A stretch of DNA of 15,915 nucleotides, taken from positions 1-15,915 of the forward strand of contig CALFLO010000170.1 in the NCBI GenBank assembly GCA_937880175.1, given 5' to 3'. The notes below the pieces were generated by a model. That model made no database searches. It was not told where the DNA came from and worked only from the letters and a program-made list of their open reading frames with translations. The stretch's first letter is position 1. Each line of letters begins with the position of its first letter. Positions 6,806 to 15,056 of this stretch are shown piece after piece. Source of the DNA: an uncultured Gluconobacter sp. Lineage in GTDB: Bacteria; Pseudomonadota; Alphaproteobacteria; Acetobacterales; Acetobacteraceae. A program made the translations under genes and the position numbers.

Positions 6806-8620
6806 TCAGTCCTCCTGCTCGAGCTGATCGATCAGCCCCGAGATCACATCCAGTCCTTTACGCCAGAAACCCGGATCTGTCGCATCAAGTCCGAACGGCG
6901 CGAGCAGTTCCTTGTGCCGCAGCGTCCCGCCCGCTTCGAGCATGGTGCGGTATTTCGCAGCAAAACCCTCAGGTTTTTCCTGATAAACGCCATAAAGCGC
7001 ATTCACCAGACAATCCCCGAAAGCATACGCATAAACATAGAACGGCGAATGCACGAAATGCGGAATATAAGACCAGTACAGATCATAATCCGGTGTGAAG
7101 TGGAATACGGGGCCGAGACTCCGCACCTGAACCTCACGCCAGATTTCCCCCAGACGCTCCGGCGAAAGCTCACCCTTCGCCCGCTCGTCATGAACCTTCA
7201 CTTCGAACTGGTAGAACGCGATCTGCCGGACAACCGTGTTGAGCATATCCTCGACCTTCGCCGCCAGCATGTGACGACGGCGCTTCGGATCGCTCTCCGC
7301 ATCCAGCAGCGACTGGAACGTCAGCATCTCGCCAAACACCGACGCCGTTTCCGCCAGCGTCAGCGGCGTATCCGCGTTCAGATAGCCCTGCGTCTTCCCG
7401 GCGAGCGTCTGATGCACGCCATGCCCCAGTTCATGCGCTAGCGTCATGACGTCACGCGGCTGCCCGCGATAGTTCATCAGGATATACGGATGAACAGACG
7501 GCACACAGGAATGGGAAAACGCCCCCGAAGACTTCCCCGCGACCGGAGCCGCATCAATCCACGGATGCGTCAGGAACTTCTGGACGATCTCACCCAACGC
7601 AGGATCGAACCCGGCATAGGCGTTGCGCACGATCTCCTTGCCCTGCTCCCAGTCGATCTTGCGCACATCCACACCCGGAAGCGGCGCATTGCGATCCCAG
7701 TGCTCCAGCGTCTCAAGCCCGAGCCACTTCGCCTTGAGCGCATAATACCGGTGCGCCAGCCGCGGATAAGCCTCGTCCACCGCGCCCACCAGCGCATCGA
7801 CAACCTCGTCCTCGACCATGTTCGCCAGATTGCGCGAACTCGTCGGGCGCGGATAACCCCGCAACTTGTCCCCGATCGCCTTGTCCTTGGCGAGCGTGTT
7901 CGTAATCATCGTCAGCAGACGCGAATTTTCGCCCAGAACCGCGCTGATCTGCTGCGCCGCAGCCTCGCGCTTCGCACGATCCGCGTTCGTCAGCAGATTG
8001 AACGCCTCGCCCAGCGGCTTTTCCTCACCGTCGATCGTGACACTCAGCGTCGCCATGGTCTCATCGAACAGCCGGTTCCAGGCGTTGCGCCCCGTCACCG
8101 ACTTGTCCATCAGCACCTGCTCGACCTCGTCAGAAAGCTGATACGGCCGGTACATCCGCAGATCCCGCAGATACGCATCCCATTTGCGCATCTCCGGCGC
8201 TTCACAGATCCGCGCCAGCGTCTCGTCGGGAATGCGGTTCAGCTCCAGCGTGAAGAACATCAGATCGGAGGCCACCTCCGTCATCCGTTCCTGCACGCCC
8301 TGCGCAAACCGCCCCCAGACCGGATCAGTCGTATGCGCCGCAAAGCCAAGGCTTGAGAAAGACCCGATCTTGCCCAGCCCCTCCTCGATCGCCTCGTATT
8401 CCGCAAAGGCCTCCGCCAGCTCAGCGCCGCTCAGCGTGTCCAGAGTCCCCTTGTATGTCTCGCAGAAGCGCCGCGCTTCTCCAGCCCAGCGGTCGAAATC
8501 CTCGGCCAGAACCGGATCTTCCGGCGCGGCATAAAGGTCAGAGAGATCCCAGCGGGGAGGCAGATGCTCCGCGGAGGAGGAATTGGACGTGCCGTCAGCG
8601 GCAGAAAAGAGCATGGTCAT
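6806..8620 (-). CDS. pepF: Oligoendopeptidase F, M3-family zinc metallopeptidase
   Basis: This 604-residue cytoplasmic peptidase of the M3B/PepF family would hydrolyse medium-length oligopeptides during protein and signal-peptide turnover. The zinc site is intact: HELGH at 396-400 gives two histidine ligands and the catalytic Glu397, and E424 (LAETASVFGE) is the expected third ligand. The usual N-terminal helical domain (PRWDLSDLYAAPEDP near the start) and the C-terminal HFVHSPFYVYAYAFGD region, typical of PepF, are present. The length of about 600 aa is normal. There is no signal peptide. Two starts are possible: ATG 8620 (AAGG 7 nt upstream) or ATG 8614 (AGGA 7 nt upstream). They differ by two residues and I kept the longer. 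It is the first gene of a two-gene leftward unit with the ABC1 kinase. Confidence 0.94.
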   Translation of the reverse strand: MTMLFSAADGTSNSSSAEHLPPRWDLSDLYAAPEDPVLAEDFDRWAGEARRFCETYKGTLDTLSGAELAEAFAEYEAIEEGLGKIGSFSSLGFAAHTTDPVWGRFAQGVQERMTEVASDLMFFTLELNRIPDETLARICEAPEMRKWDAYLRDLRMYRPYQLSDEVEQVLMDKSVTGRNAWNRLFDETMATLSVTIDGEEKPLGEAFNLLTNADRAKREAAAQQISAVLGENSRLLTMITNTLAKDKAIGDKLRGYPRPTSSRNLANMVEDEVVDALVGAVDEAYPRLAHRYYALKAKWLGLETLEHWDRNAPLPGVDVRKIDWEQGKEIVRNAYAGFDPALGEIVQKFLTHPWIDAAPVAGKSSGAFSHSCVPSVHPYILMNYRGQPRDVMTLAHELGHGVHQTLAGKTQGYLNADTPLTLAETASVFGEMLTFQSLLDAESDPKRRRHMLAAKVEDMLNTVVRQIAFYQFEVKVHDERAKGELSPERLGEIWREVQVRSLGPVFHFTPDYDLYWSYIPHFVHSPFYVYAYAFGDCLVNALYGVYQEKPEGFAAKYRTMLEAGGTLRHKELLAPFGLDATDPGFWRKGLDVISGLIDQLEQED

Positions 8621-8926
8621 ATCCTGACCTTAAAGCCACAATTCCCCCCGTCAAACGGGATGTTGATGACAAATCCGTAGTGTAAAACCGCCGCAGGACC
8701 ACGACCCGGCCCACAACCCCGGATCTTCCGCCACTTCACGCAGATATACCCCCCCCAGGCATCCGGGGAGGCTGACATTCTTTGAAAATCTGCGGAACCG
8801 AATCGCAGCCCCCAGCAAGACCGTCTCCTGCCGCTTCGGCTCGATTGCACGCGCTGGGCAACCCCATGCGCATGCCAGCAATGACGCCCCTGCCTGAAAC
8901 TCCGTCCCAGGCAGGGATAACGCGCC
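8621..8926. other. 306-bp gap between gltB and pepF
   Basis: Both flanking genes read leftward, so this gap should carry the gltB terminator (hairpin at 8888-8916) and the pepF promoter. Other visible structure is a short inverted repeat CCCGT-caa-ACGGG (8647-8659) close to the pepF start, a C-run at about 8749-8757, a 5-bp hairpin CTGCG...CGCAG at about 8790-8810, and a perfect 10-bp palindrome CATGCGCATG (8865-8874). No convincing -35/-10 pair is seen. A leftward TTG-initiated frame of 76 codons (8651-8881) has no good Shine-Dalgarno and no recognisable protein character. I do not annotate it as a gene. Confidence 0.5.
8888..8916 (-). terminator. Hairpin after gltB
   Basis: A perfect 9-bp inverted repeat, CCCTGCCTG (8888-8896) and CAGGCAGGG (8908-8916) with an 11-nt loop, lies 10 nt past the gltB stop (8927). 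It is the only strong stem in the right place to end the gltD-gltB transcript. No T-run follows it in the leftward direction, so termination may be Rho-assisted or the stem may protect the 3' end. Confidence 0.5.
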
Positions 8927-11900
8927 TCAGGCCGAAAGCTGCGACAGATCTTCCTGAACATAGCCGATGATCCGCGCATAATCGCGCGGCACGACATGCC
9001 AGAACCGCTCCAGCGTCCGCTCCCAGCAATGCAGCAGATCCTCGGCATAGGTACTGCCCGTCTCCGCCACATGCCGCTCCACAAGTGCGCGAAGCTCCTG
9101 ATCCCAGCGGCTGCCAGCCTGAACACGGCTCCAGATCACCGTATCGGGGTTGATCTGCGCCTCGAACCGCCCCTTCACATCCAGCACATAAGCCATGCCC
9201 CCCGTGAAACCGGCGCCGAAATTATCGCCCGTCTCCCCAAGGATCACGACCGTCCCGCCGGTCATGTATTCGCAGCCATTCGAGCCACAGCCCTCGACCA
9301 CGGCCGTCGCACCGGAGTTCCGGACCGCAAAGCGCTCACCCGCCTGCCCGGCCGCAAACAGGGTCCCCGCCGTCGCCCCGTACAGAACCGTATTGCCGAT
9401 GATCGCGCTTTGCTCGGAGGCCCACTGCGCCGCCGGTGACTTGCGGACAACAATCGTCGCCCCCGAAAGCCCCTTGCCGACATAGTCGTTGGCATCGCCC
9501 TCGACCTCGATCTTGAGCCCCTGCACACCAAACGCACCCAGCGACTGCCCGGCAGACCCCCGCAGCGACAGCGTAAGCTGCCCTTCCGGAAGCTCCTTCA
9601 TGCCAAACTTGCGCGTAATCAGCCCCGAAACCCGCGTACCGATCGCACGATGCGTGTTCTGCACGGTGTAATGCAGATGCAGCTTCTCCCGACGCTCGAA
9701 CAGCGCCGTCGCATCCGGGATGATCTGCCCGTCCAGCGTCTCTGGAACCTCGTTGCGCCCTTCACGGGTGCAGAACCGCGCATGACCACCCGGATCGGCC
9801 TGAACCAGCAGCGAGTTCAGATCCAGATCATCCAGATAATCCGCACCACGCGACACCTGACGCAGCATATCCGTCCGCCCGATCACCTCTTCAAGCGACC
9901 GCACCCCCAGATCCGCGAGAATATGCCGGATGTCTTCCGCAATCAGCGTGAACAGGTTGATGACCTTCTCAGGCGATCCCCCGAACTTCTCCCGCAGCTT
10001 TTCGTCCTGCACACACACGCCCACCGGGCAGGTGTTGGAGTGGCACTGACGCACCATGATACAGCCCATCGCCACGAGTGCAGCCGTACCAATACCGAAC
10101 TCTTCCGCACCCAGCATCGCCGCCATGACAACGTCACGGCCCGTCTTGATGCCACCATCGGTCCGCAGCACCAGACGATGACGTAGCCGGTTCAGCATCA
10201 GCACCTGATGCGCTTCGGACAGCCCCATTTCCCAGGGCAGACCCGCATAATGGATCGAAGACTGCGGGCTCGCACCCGTTCCGCCCGAATGGCCGGAAAT
10301 CAGGATCGCATCTGCCTTGGCCTTCGCCACACCGGCCGCGATCGTGCCGATGCCCGTCCGCGCCACCAGCTTGACCGTGACGGTCGCCGTCGGATTGATC
10401 TGCTTGAGATCGTAAATAAGCTGCGCCAGATCCTCGATCGAATAGATGTCATGATGCGGCGGCGGCGAAATCAGCGTCACCCCCGGCGTCGCATGACGCA
10501 GACGCCCGATCAGCTCCGTCACCTTGAAGCCCGGAAGCTGCCCGCCCTCGCCGGGTTTCGCACCCTGCGCCATCTTGATCTCAATCTCGCGGCAGTCATT
10601 CAGATACTGCGCCGTCACACCAAAACGCCCGGACGCCACCTGCTTGATGGCCGAAGACGCATTATCCCCGTTCGGACGCGGCTTGGACCGCTCGGCATCT
10701 TCGCCACCCTCACCGGAATCGGACTTCGCACCAATCCGGTTCATGGCAATCGCCAGCGTCTCATGCGCCTCGGGACTCAGCGCCCCCAGCGAAATCCCCG
10801 GCGCCACCAGACGACGCCGGATCTGCGTGATGCTCTCGACCTCATCCACCGGAACCGGCGCATGGGCCGGCTTGAAATCCAGCAGATCACGCAGCGCCAC
10901 CGGCGGCATCTGACGCACCGCATCCGCATAACGCCGGTACAGCGTAAAGCTGTTCGCCGTCACCGCACTCTGAAGCATATGCACAAGCTGCCCCGAGAAC
11001 GCATGCGTCTCACCCTGACGCCGGAGCTTGTAACGCCCCCCGACCGGCAGCGCCTCGACCTTCCGGTCCCACGCCGCCGCATGGGCACCAAGGATGTTGC
11101 GCGCAATGCCCGGCAGACCGATCCCCGAAATCCGCGACGGCATCCCCGGGAAGAACTCCGCCACCAGCGCGCGGGACAGCCCGATCGCCTCGAAATTATA
11201 CCCGCCACGATAGGCCGAAATGATCGAAATGCCCGACTTGGACATGATCTTCAGCAGACCCTTGTCCACGGCCTTGCGATACCGCTCCATAGCCTCACGC
11301 AGGGACATCTTGCCAAACAGCCCGCGCCGCAGCCGGTCCGCCACGCAATACTGCGCCAGAGCCGGGTTCACCGTCGTCGCACCCACGCCGATCGTCACCG
11401 CAATCGCATGCACGTCGATCCCGCCGGACGTCCGCACGTTCAGCGACGTGAACGTCCGCAGTGAATTGCGCACGAGATGAACATGGACGGCCGCCGTCGC
11501 AAGGATCATCGGGATCGCCACCCGCGTCGCATCCGTATTGTCGTCCGTCAGGAACAGATGCGTGCATCCACCGCGAACATGATCCTCCGCCTGCGCCCGG
11601 ATGGACGCAATCGCCGCCCGCAGACCTTCCTCGCCCTCTTCGGCCGGGAACGTGCAGTCGATTACGCCCGCATTCTCACCACAGACCTTCAGCAGCTCGT
11701 CAAACTCACCAATCGTGAGAACCGGGCTCGGCAGCTGCAACAGATCGCACTGCTCCGGCGCCTGATCGAGAATGTTCCCCAGATTGCCCAGCCGCGTGAT
11801 CAGACTCATCACCCGTGTCTCACGCAGCGAATCGATCGGCGGATTCGTGACCTGGCTGAACCCCTGACGGAAATAATGCGCCAGCCCGCGATAGATCTTC

Positions 11901-13465
11901 GACAGCACCTGAAGCGGCGTATCATCGCCCATCGAGCCCAGAGCTTCGGCCGCATTCTCCACCATCGGGTGCAGAATGGTCTCCAGCTCCTCATGCGTCA
12001 GACTGACCGCCACCTGATGCCGCCGTAGCAGATCCGGATCGAGCGCCTCAGGCTCGACCACATCGCGCACGATCGGCTCAATATCGCGGATATGCTTGAC
12101 CCAGCCCTGAAAATCCTGACGCGACGCCAGCATCTCCAACAGGTCTTCAGGCTGGTAAAGCCGCCCTTCCTTCAGATCGAGCGCCAGCGTCTGCCCCGGA
12201 CCAAGCCGCCCGCGGCTTTTGACCCGCGCATCCGGCACCCGAACCATCCCGGTCTCGGACCCCACAATGAGCAGCCCGTCCTGCGTGATGCTGTACCGCA
12301 GCGGACGCAGCCCGGCGCGATCCAGCCCCGCCACAACCCAGCGTCCGTCCGTCGCACACAAGGCTGCCGGACCATCCCAGGGCTCGATCACCGCATTGCA
12401 GTACCGAAACAGCGCCCGCGCCGCATCCGACATCGCCGAGTTCGCACCACCAGACGCCGGCACCAGCATCGTCTTCGCCATCGGCGCATCCCGCCCGGCA
12501 AAGGTCAGCAGTTCGAACACATTGTCCAGCACTGCCGTATCCGAACCCGCAGCCTGCACGACAGGCTTGAGATCCGCCATGTACGGGTCCAGATCCGGAT
12601 GCGCGAGCCGGGTCTCATGCGAACGCATCCAGTTCGTATTGCCCGAAATCGTGTTGATTTCGCCGTTATGCGCCACTTTCCGGAACGGCTGGGCCAGCTT
12701 CCAGGTCGGGAACGTGTTGGTCGAATACCGCTGATGATAGATCGCAAACCGCGACACAAACCGCTCATCCAGCAGATCCGGATAAAAATCCGTCAGGTTC
12801 TCGGCCAGGAACATGCCCTTGTAGATCACCGAGCGGCAGGACATCGAACACACATACAGATCAACCTGCTGCGCCGTCGCCTGCTTCTCGATCCGGCGAC
12901 GCAGCACATAAAGATCGCGCTCGAACTCGTCCTCGGACCGGCCAAGCCGGTTGCGGATCATGATCTGCTCGATCTCCGGCCGCGTCTGGTTGGCCTTCTC
13001 GCCAATGCACGCCGTATCGATCGGCACCTGACGCCAGCCATAAATCCCGTAACCAAAGTTCAGGATCTCCGTCTCGATGATCTGACGGCCCCGCTCCTGC
13101 GAGCCGAGATCGGTCTTGGGCAGGAACACCATCCCCACCGCAATGCGCCCGTCGATCGTATCGTCGCTGGAGCCGTTATGGATCGCCTCGGCAAAGAAAT
13201 CCTGCGGGATTTCCACATGAATGCCCGCGCCATCGCCGGTCTTGCCGTCCGCATCAACCGCACCGCGATGCCAGATATTGCCCAGCGCCTCGATGCCCGC
13301 CTGAACCACACTGCGCGACGGCTTGCCATCCAGCGCCGCGACCAGACCCACACCACAGGAATCGCGCTCCTGCGACGGGTCATACAGCCCCTTCAGCCGT
13401 TCGACGTTCTCGGCATATTCGCGGATGAAATCGTTATTATGAGTCATGTCACGATCCTGGGTCAT
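8927..13465 (-). CDS. gltB: Glutamate synthase (NADPH) large subunit
   Basis: GltB (1512 aa) converts glutamine plus 2-oxoglutarate to two glutamates, using electrons delivered by GltD, and is the GOGAT half of ammonia assimilation. The N-terminal Ntn amidotransferase nucleophile is C37 (ERDSCGVG). The leader before it is probably removed, as in the known enzyme. The central and FMN-binding synthase domains follow (for example ISGHSGGTGASP). The [3Fe-4S] cysteines are C1135, C1141 and C1146 (CIMVRQCHSNTCPVGVC), with the 6- and 5-residue spacing of the family. The C-terminal glycine-rich beta-helix ends the protein (GGTVVILGETGDNFGAGFTGG). Length is close to E. coli GltB. The ATG at 13465 overlaps the gltD stop as ATGA and has GGAGG 7 nt upstream. 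A second ATG at 13447 is also possible. Confidence 0.98.
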   Translation of the reverse strand: MTQDRDMTHNNDFIREYAENVERLKGLYDPSQERDSCGVGLVAALDGKPSRSVVQAGIEALGNIWHRGAVDADGKTGDGAGIHVEIPQDFFAEAIHNGSSDDTIDGRIAVGMVFLPKTDLGSQERGRQIIETEILNFGYGIYGWRQVPIDTACIGEKANQTRPEIEQIMIRNRLGRSEDEFERDLYVLRRRIEKQATAQQVDLYVCSMSCRSVIYKGMFLAENLTDFYPDLLDERFVSRFAIYHQRYSTNTFPTWKLAQPFRKVAHNGEINTISGNTNWMRSHETRLAHPDLDPYMADLKPVVQAAGSDTAVLDNVFELLTFAGRDAPMAKTMLVPASGGANSAMSDAARALFRYCNAVIEPWDGPAALCATDGRWVVAGLDRAGLRPLRYSITQDGLLIVGSETGMVRVPDARVKSRGRLGPGQTLALDLKEGRLYQPEDLLEMLASRQDFQGWVKHIRDIEPIVRDVVEPEALDPDLLRRHQVAVSLTHEELETILHPMVENAAEALGSMGDDTPLQVLSKIYRGLAHYFRQGFSQVTNPPIDSLRETRVMSLITRLGNLGNILDQAPEQCDLLQLPSPVLTIGEFDELLKVCGENAGVIDCTFPAEEGEEGLRAAIASIRAQAEDHVRGGCTHLFLTDDNTDATRVAIPMILATAAVHVHLVRNSLRTFTSLNVRTSGGIDVHAIAVTIGVGATTVNPALAQYCVADRLRRGLFGKMSLREAMERYRKAVDKGLLKIMSKSGISIISAYRGGYNFEAIGLSRALVAEFFPGMPSRISGIGLPGIARNILGAHAAAWDRKVEALPVGGRYKLRRQGETHAFSGQLVHMLQSAVTANSFTLYRRYADAVRQMPPVALRDLLDFKPAHAPVPVDEVESITQIRRRLVAPGISLGALSPEAHETLAIAMNRIGAKSDSGEGGEDAERSKPRPNGDNASSAIKQVASGRFGVTAQYLNDCREIEIKMAQGAKPGEGGQLPGFKVTELIGRLRHATPGVTLISPPPHHDIYSIEDLAQLIYDLKQINPTATVTVKLVARTGIGTIAAGVAKAKADAILISGHSGGTGASPQSSIHYAGLPWEMGLSEAHQVLMLNRLRHRLVLRTDGGIKTGRDVVMAAMLGAEEFGIGTAALVAMGCIMVRQCHSNTCPVGVCVQDEKLREKFGGSPEKVINLFTLIAEDIRHILADLGVRSLEEVIGRTDMLRQVSRGADYLDDLDLNSLLVQADPGGHARFCTREGRNEVPETLDGQIIPDATALFERREKLHLHYTVQNTHRAIGTRVSGLITRKFGMKELPEGQLTLSLRGSAGQSLGAFGVQGLKIEVEGDANDYVGKGLSGATIVVRKSPAAQWASEQSAIIGNTVLYGATAGTLFAAGQAGERFAVRNSGATAVVEGCGSNGCEYMTGGTVVILGETGDNFGAGFTGGMAYVLDVKGRFEAQINPDTVIWSRVQAGSRWDQELRALVERHVAETGSTYAEDLLHCWERTLERFWHVVPRDYARIIGYVQEDLSQLSA

Positions 13466-14901
13466 TCCGCGGCCTCCAGAGAACCGGTCAGTGTTTCAGT
13501 CAGATGATGATGGATCGCATCAGCCGCATCCCGGCCATCCTTGATCGCCCAGACAACCAGGCTCGCCCCGCGCACGATATCGCCGCCGGCAAACACACCC
13601 GGCAGACTCGTCGCAAAGCCCCCCGGCGGCACCGTCAGCGTGCCCCAGCGCGTCACGGCCAGCTCAGGCGCATTGAACTGCCCCGGCAGATCCTCGGGAT
13701 CGAAACCCAGAGCCTTGATGACCAGATTGCCCTCGATCACGTCATGCTGTCCCGTGCCCTCGATGGACCGGCGCCCCGACGCATCCGGAGCCCCCAGCCG
13801 CATCCTCAACACCCGCACGCCCGACACGCTGCCATCGCCCAGAAACGCTTCCGGCGAACCCAGCCACTCGAAATGCGCGCCTTCTTCCTCGGCATTGTAA
13901 ACTTCCTGCCGCGACCCCGGCATGTTCGCCCGGTCCCGACGATAAACGCACGTCACACGCTCGGCACCCTGACGGATCGACGTGCGCACGCAGTCCATGG
14001 CCGTGTCACCACCGCCAATGACCACGACCCGACGCCCCTTCGCATGAAGGGCTGCGTCCTCGCCCGGATCCTCGTCATAGCCCCGACGGTTCGACGCCGT
14101 CAGGAAGTCGATCGCATCGACAACACCCTCAAGCCCGGCCCCCGGCACCTTCACATCGCGCGAGCGATACACGCCCGTCGCCAGAAACACCGCATCATGC
14201 CGCGCCCGCAGATCCTCAAGGGACGTCTCGCCCGCACCCGACCCAACAGGCGTGGAGAGATGGAACACGATCCCCTGCGCCTCCAAAAGCGCATGACGCC
14301 GCGCCACCACATGCTTTTCCAGCTTGAAGCTCGGAATCCCGTAAGTCAGCAGCCCACCCACACGGTCCTGACGCTCATAGACATGAACCTCATAACCCTG
14401 CGCCCGCAGACGCTCCGCACAGGCCAGACCCGCCGGACCGGACCCCACGATCCCGACACTGCGCCCAAGATCCCGGTCCGGAAGCGACGGCTTCACCCAG
14501 CCCTGCTCGAACGCATTTTCGGTAATGAACCGCTCGACAGCGCCGATCGTGACGCTCTCAAAGCCCTTGTTGATGACGCAGTTGCCTTCGCACAGCCGGT
14601 CCTGCGGACAGATCCGCCCGCAGATCTCCGGGAACGTATTCGTCGCGGACGACATCTCATACGCTTCCTCAAGCCGGTCCTCGGCCGTCAGCTTCAGCCA
14701 GTCGGGAATGTTGTTCCCCAGCGGACAATGCACGGAGCAGAAGGGAATCCCACACTGCGAACACCGCGAGGCCTGCTCTTCCGCCCGGCTGCGCGCGAAC
14801 CCACGATAAATCTCCCCGAAGTCCTGACGGCGTTCAGCGGCGTCGCGCTTCTCCGGAAGCACCTGGGGGTGGGTGACGAACTGCAACATCCGTTCGGCCA
14901 T
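13462..14901 (-). CDS. gltD: Glutamate synthase small subunit
   Basis: GltD (479 aa from the ATG at 14901) carries FAD and binds NADPH, passing electrons to GltB through iron-sulfur clusters. The N-terminal cluster domain has two cysteine groups: C47, C50, C55, C59 and C94, C98, C104, C108. The FAD-binding site is GSGPAG at 153-158, the NADPH site is GGGDTAMD at 296-303, and the C-terminal FAD contact is GVFAGGDIVRG. I chose ATG 14901 over an in-frame TTG at 14919 because AGGAG (14915-14911) lies 9 nt before it, and that site would fall inside the coding region of the TTG version. The gene precedes gltB with a 4-nt ATGA overlap, so the subunits are probably made in a coupled ratio. This gltD-first order is opposite to the E. 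coli gltBD order. Confidence 0.97.
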   Translation of the reverse strand: MAERMLQFVTHPQVLPEKRDAAERRQDFGEIYRGFARSRAEEQASRCSQCGIPFCSVHCPLGNNIPDWLKLTAEDRLEEAYEMSSATNTFPEICGRICPQDRLCEGNCVINKGFESVTIGAVERFITENAFEQGWVKPSLPDRDLGRSVGIVGSGPAGLACAERLRAQGYEVHVYERQDRVGGLLTYGIPSFKLEKHVVARRHALLEAQGIVFHLSTPVGSGAGETSLEDLRARHDAVFLATGVYRSRDVKVPGAGLEGVVDAIDFLTASNRRGYDEDPGEDAALHAKGRRVVVIGGGDTAMDCVRTSIRQGAERVTCVYRRDRANMPGSRQEVYNAEEEGAHFEWLGSPEAFLGDGSVSGVRVLRMRLGAPDASGRRSIEGTGQHDVIEGNLVIKALGFDPEDLPGQFNAPELAVTRWGTLTVPPGGFATSLPGVFAGGDIVRGASLVVWAIKDGRDAADAIHHHLTETLTGSLEAAE

Positions 14902-14965
14902 GCGTCGTGTCTCCTGCAAACATGCGAGTGAGAAAGCAGCTATTCCGTCACTTTATCCAATAACA

Positions 14966-14980
14966 GTCAGTGACACTGAC
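14966..14980. promoter_or_regulatory. Perfect inverted repeat in the gltD leader/promoter
   Basis: GTCAGTG - A - CACTGAC is a perfect 7-bp inverted repeat centred at 14973, 65 nt upstream of the gltD ATG. It is framed by an outer inverted repeat, CCAAT (14957-14961) and ATTGG (14986-14990), which gives a nearly symmetrical nested structure. It may be a repressor/activator operator for the gltD-gltB operon, or an mRNA hairpin in the leader. It does not match the NtrC consensus. Confidence 0.45.
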
Positions 14981-14983
14981 CTT

Positions 14984-15001
14984 TCATTGGAAATACCCCA
15001 T
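14984..15001 (-). CDS. Possible 5-codon leader peptide upstream of gltD
   Basis: On the minus strand a perfect Shine-Dalgarno AGGAGG (15014-15009) lies 7 nt before ATG 15001. The frame reads Met-Gly-Tyr-Phe-Gln and then TGA (14986-14984). It stops 3 nt before the perfect hairpin at 14980-14966, and it is not in frame with gltD. The last sense codon is CAA, glutamine, the substrate of the enzyme encoded downstream. Such a good ribosome site with so short a frame could be a leader or uORF, or chance. Nothing shows that it is transcribed. Confidence 0.22.
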   Translation of the reverse strand: MGYFQ

Positions 15002-15039
15002 CTACAGTCCTCCTGAGGCATTTTTCACACAATCGTTTA

Positions 15040-15054
15040 GGTCCATACCGGACC
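15040..15054 (-). terminator. Short hairpin after the NDUFA9-like gene
   Basis: GGTCC - 5 nt - GGACC (15040-15044 and 15050-15054) forms a 5-bp GC-rich stem starting 2 nt after the stop at 15057 on the minus strand. It has no T-run. It is a weak candidate for separating this gene from gltD downstream; read-through into gltD is possible. Confidence 0.3.
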
Positions 15055-15056
15055 CA

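Noticed and set aside
4824..6827. 667-codon plus-strand open frame spanning the end of the PQQ dehydrogenase and the opposite strand of the ABC1 kinase
   Set aside because: It crosses two verified genes and the strong terminator and is very Arg/His-rich. Its length is an artefact of high G+C. The similar 447-, 471-, 475- and 418-codon frames opposite or beside the dehydrogenase, gltB and gltD were rejected for the same reason.
8821..8880. Possible tRNA T-arm (CTCGATT) in the gltB-pepF gap
   Set aside because: No pairing T-stem, acceptor stem or anticodon arm could be drawn around it.
8651..8881. 76-codon minus-strand frame in the gltB-pepF gap
   Set aside because: It starts at TTG, has no convincing ribosome site and no recognisable domain. 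It is noted in the gap entry only.
14901..14919. TTG at 14919 as the gltD start
   Set aside because: The ATG at 14901 has AGGAG 9 nt upstream, and that site would be inside the coding region if TTG were used.
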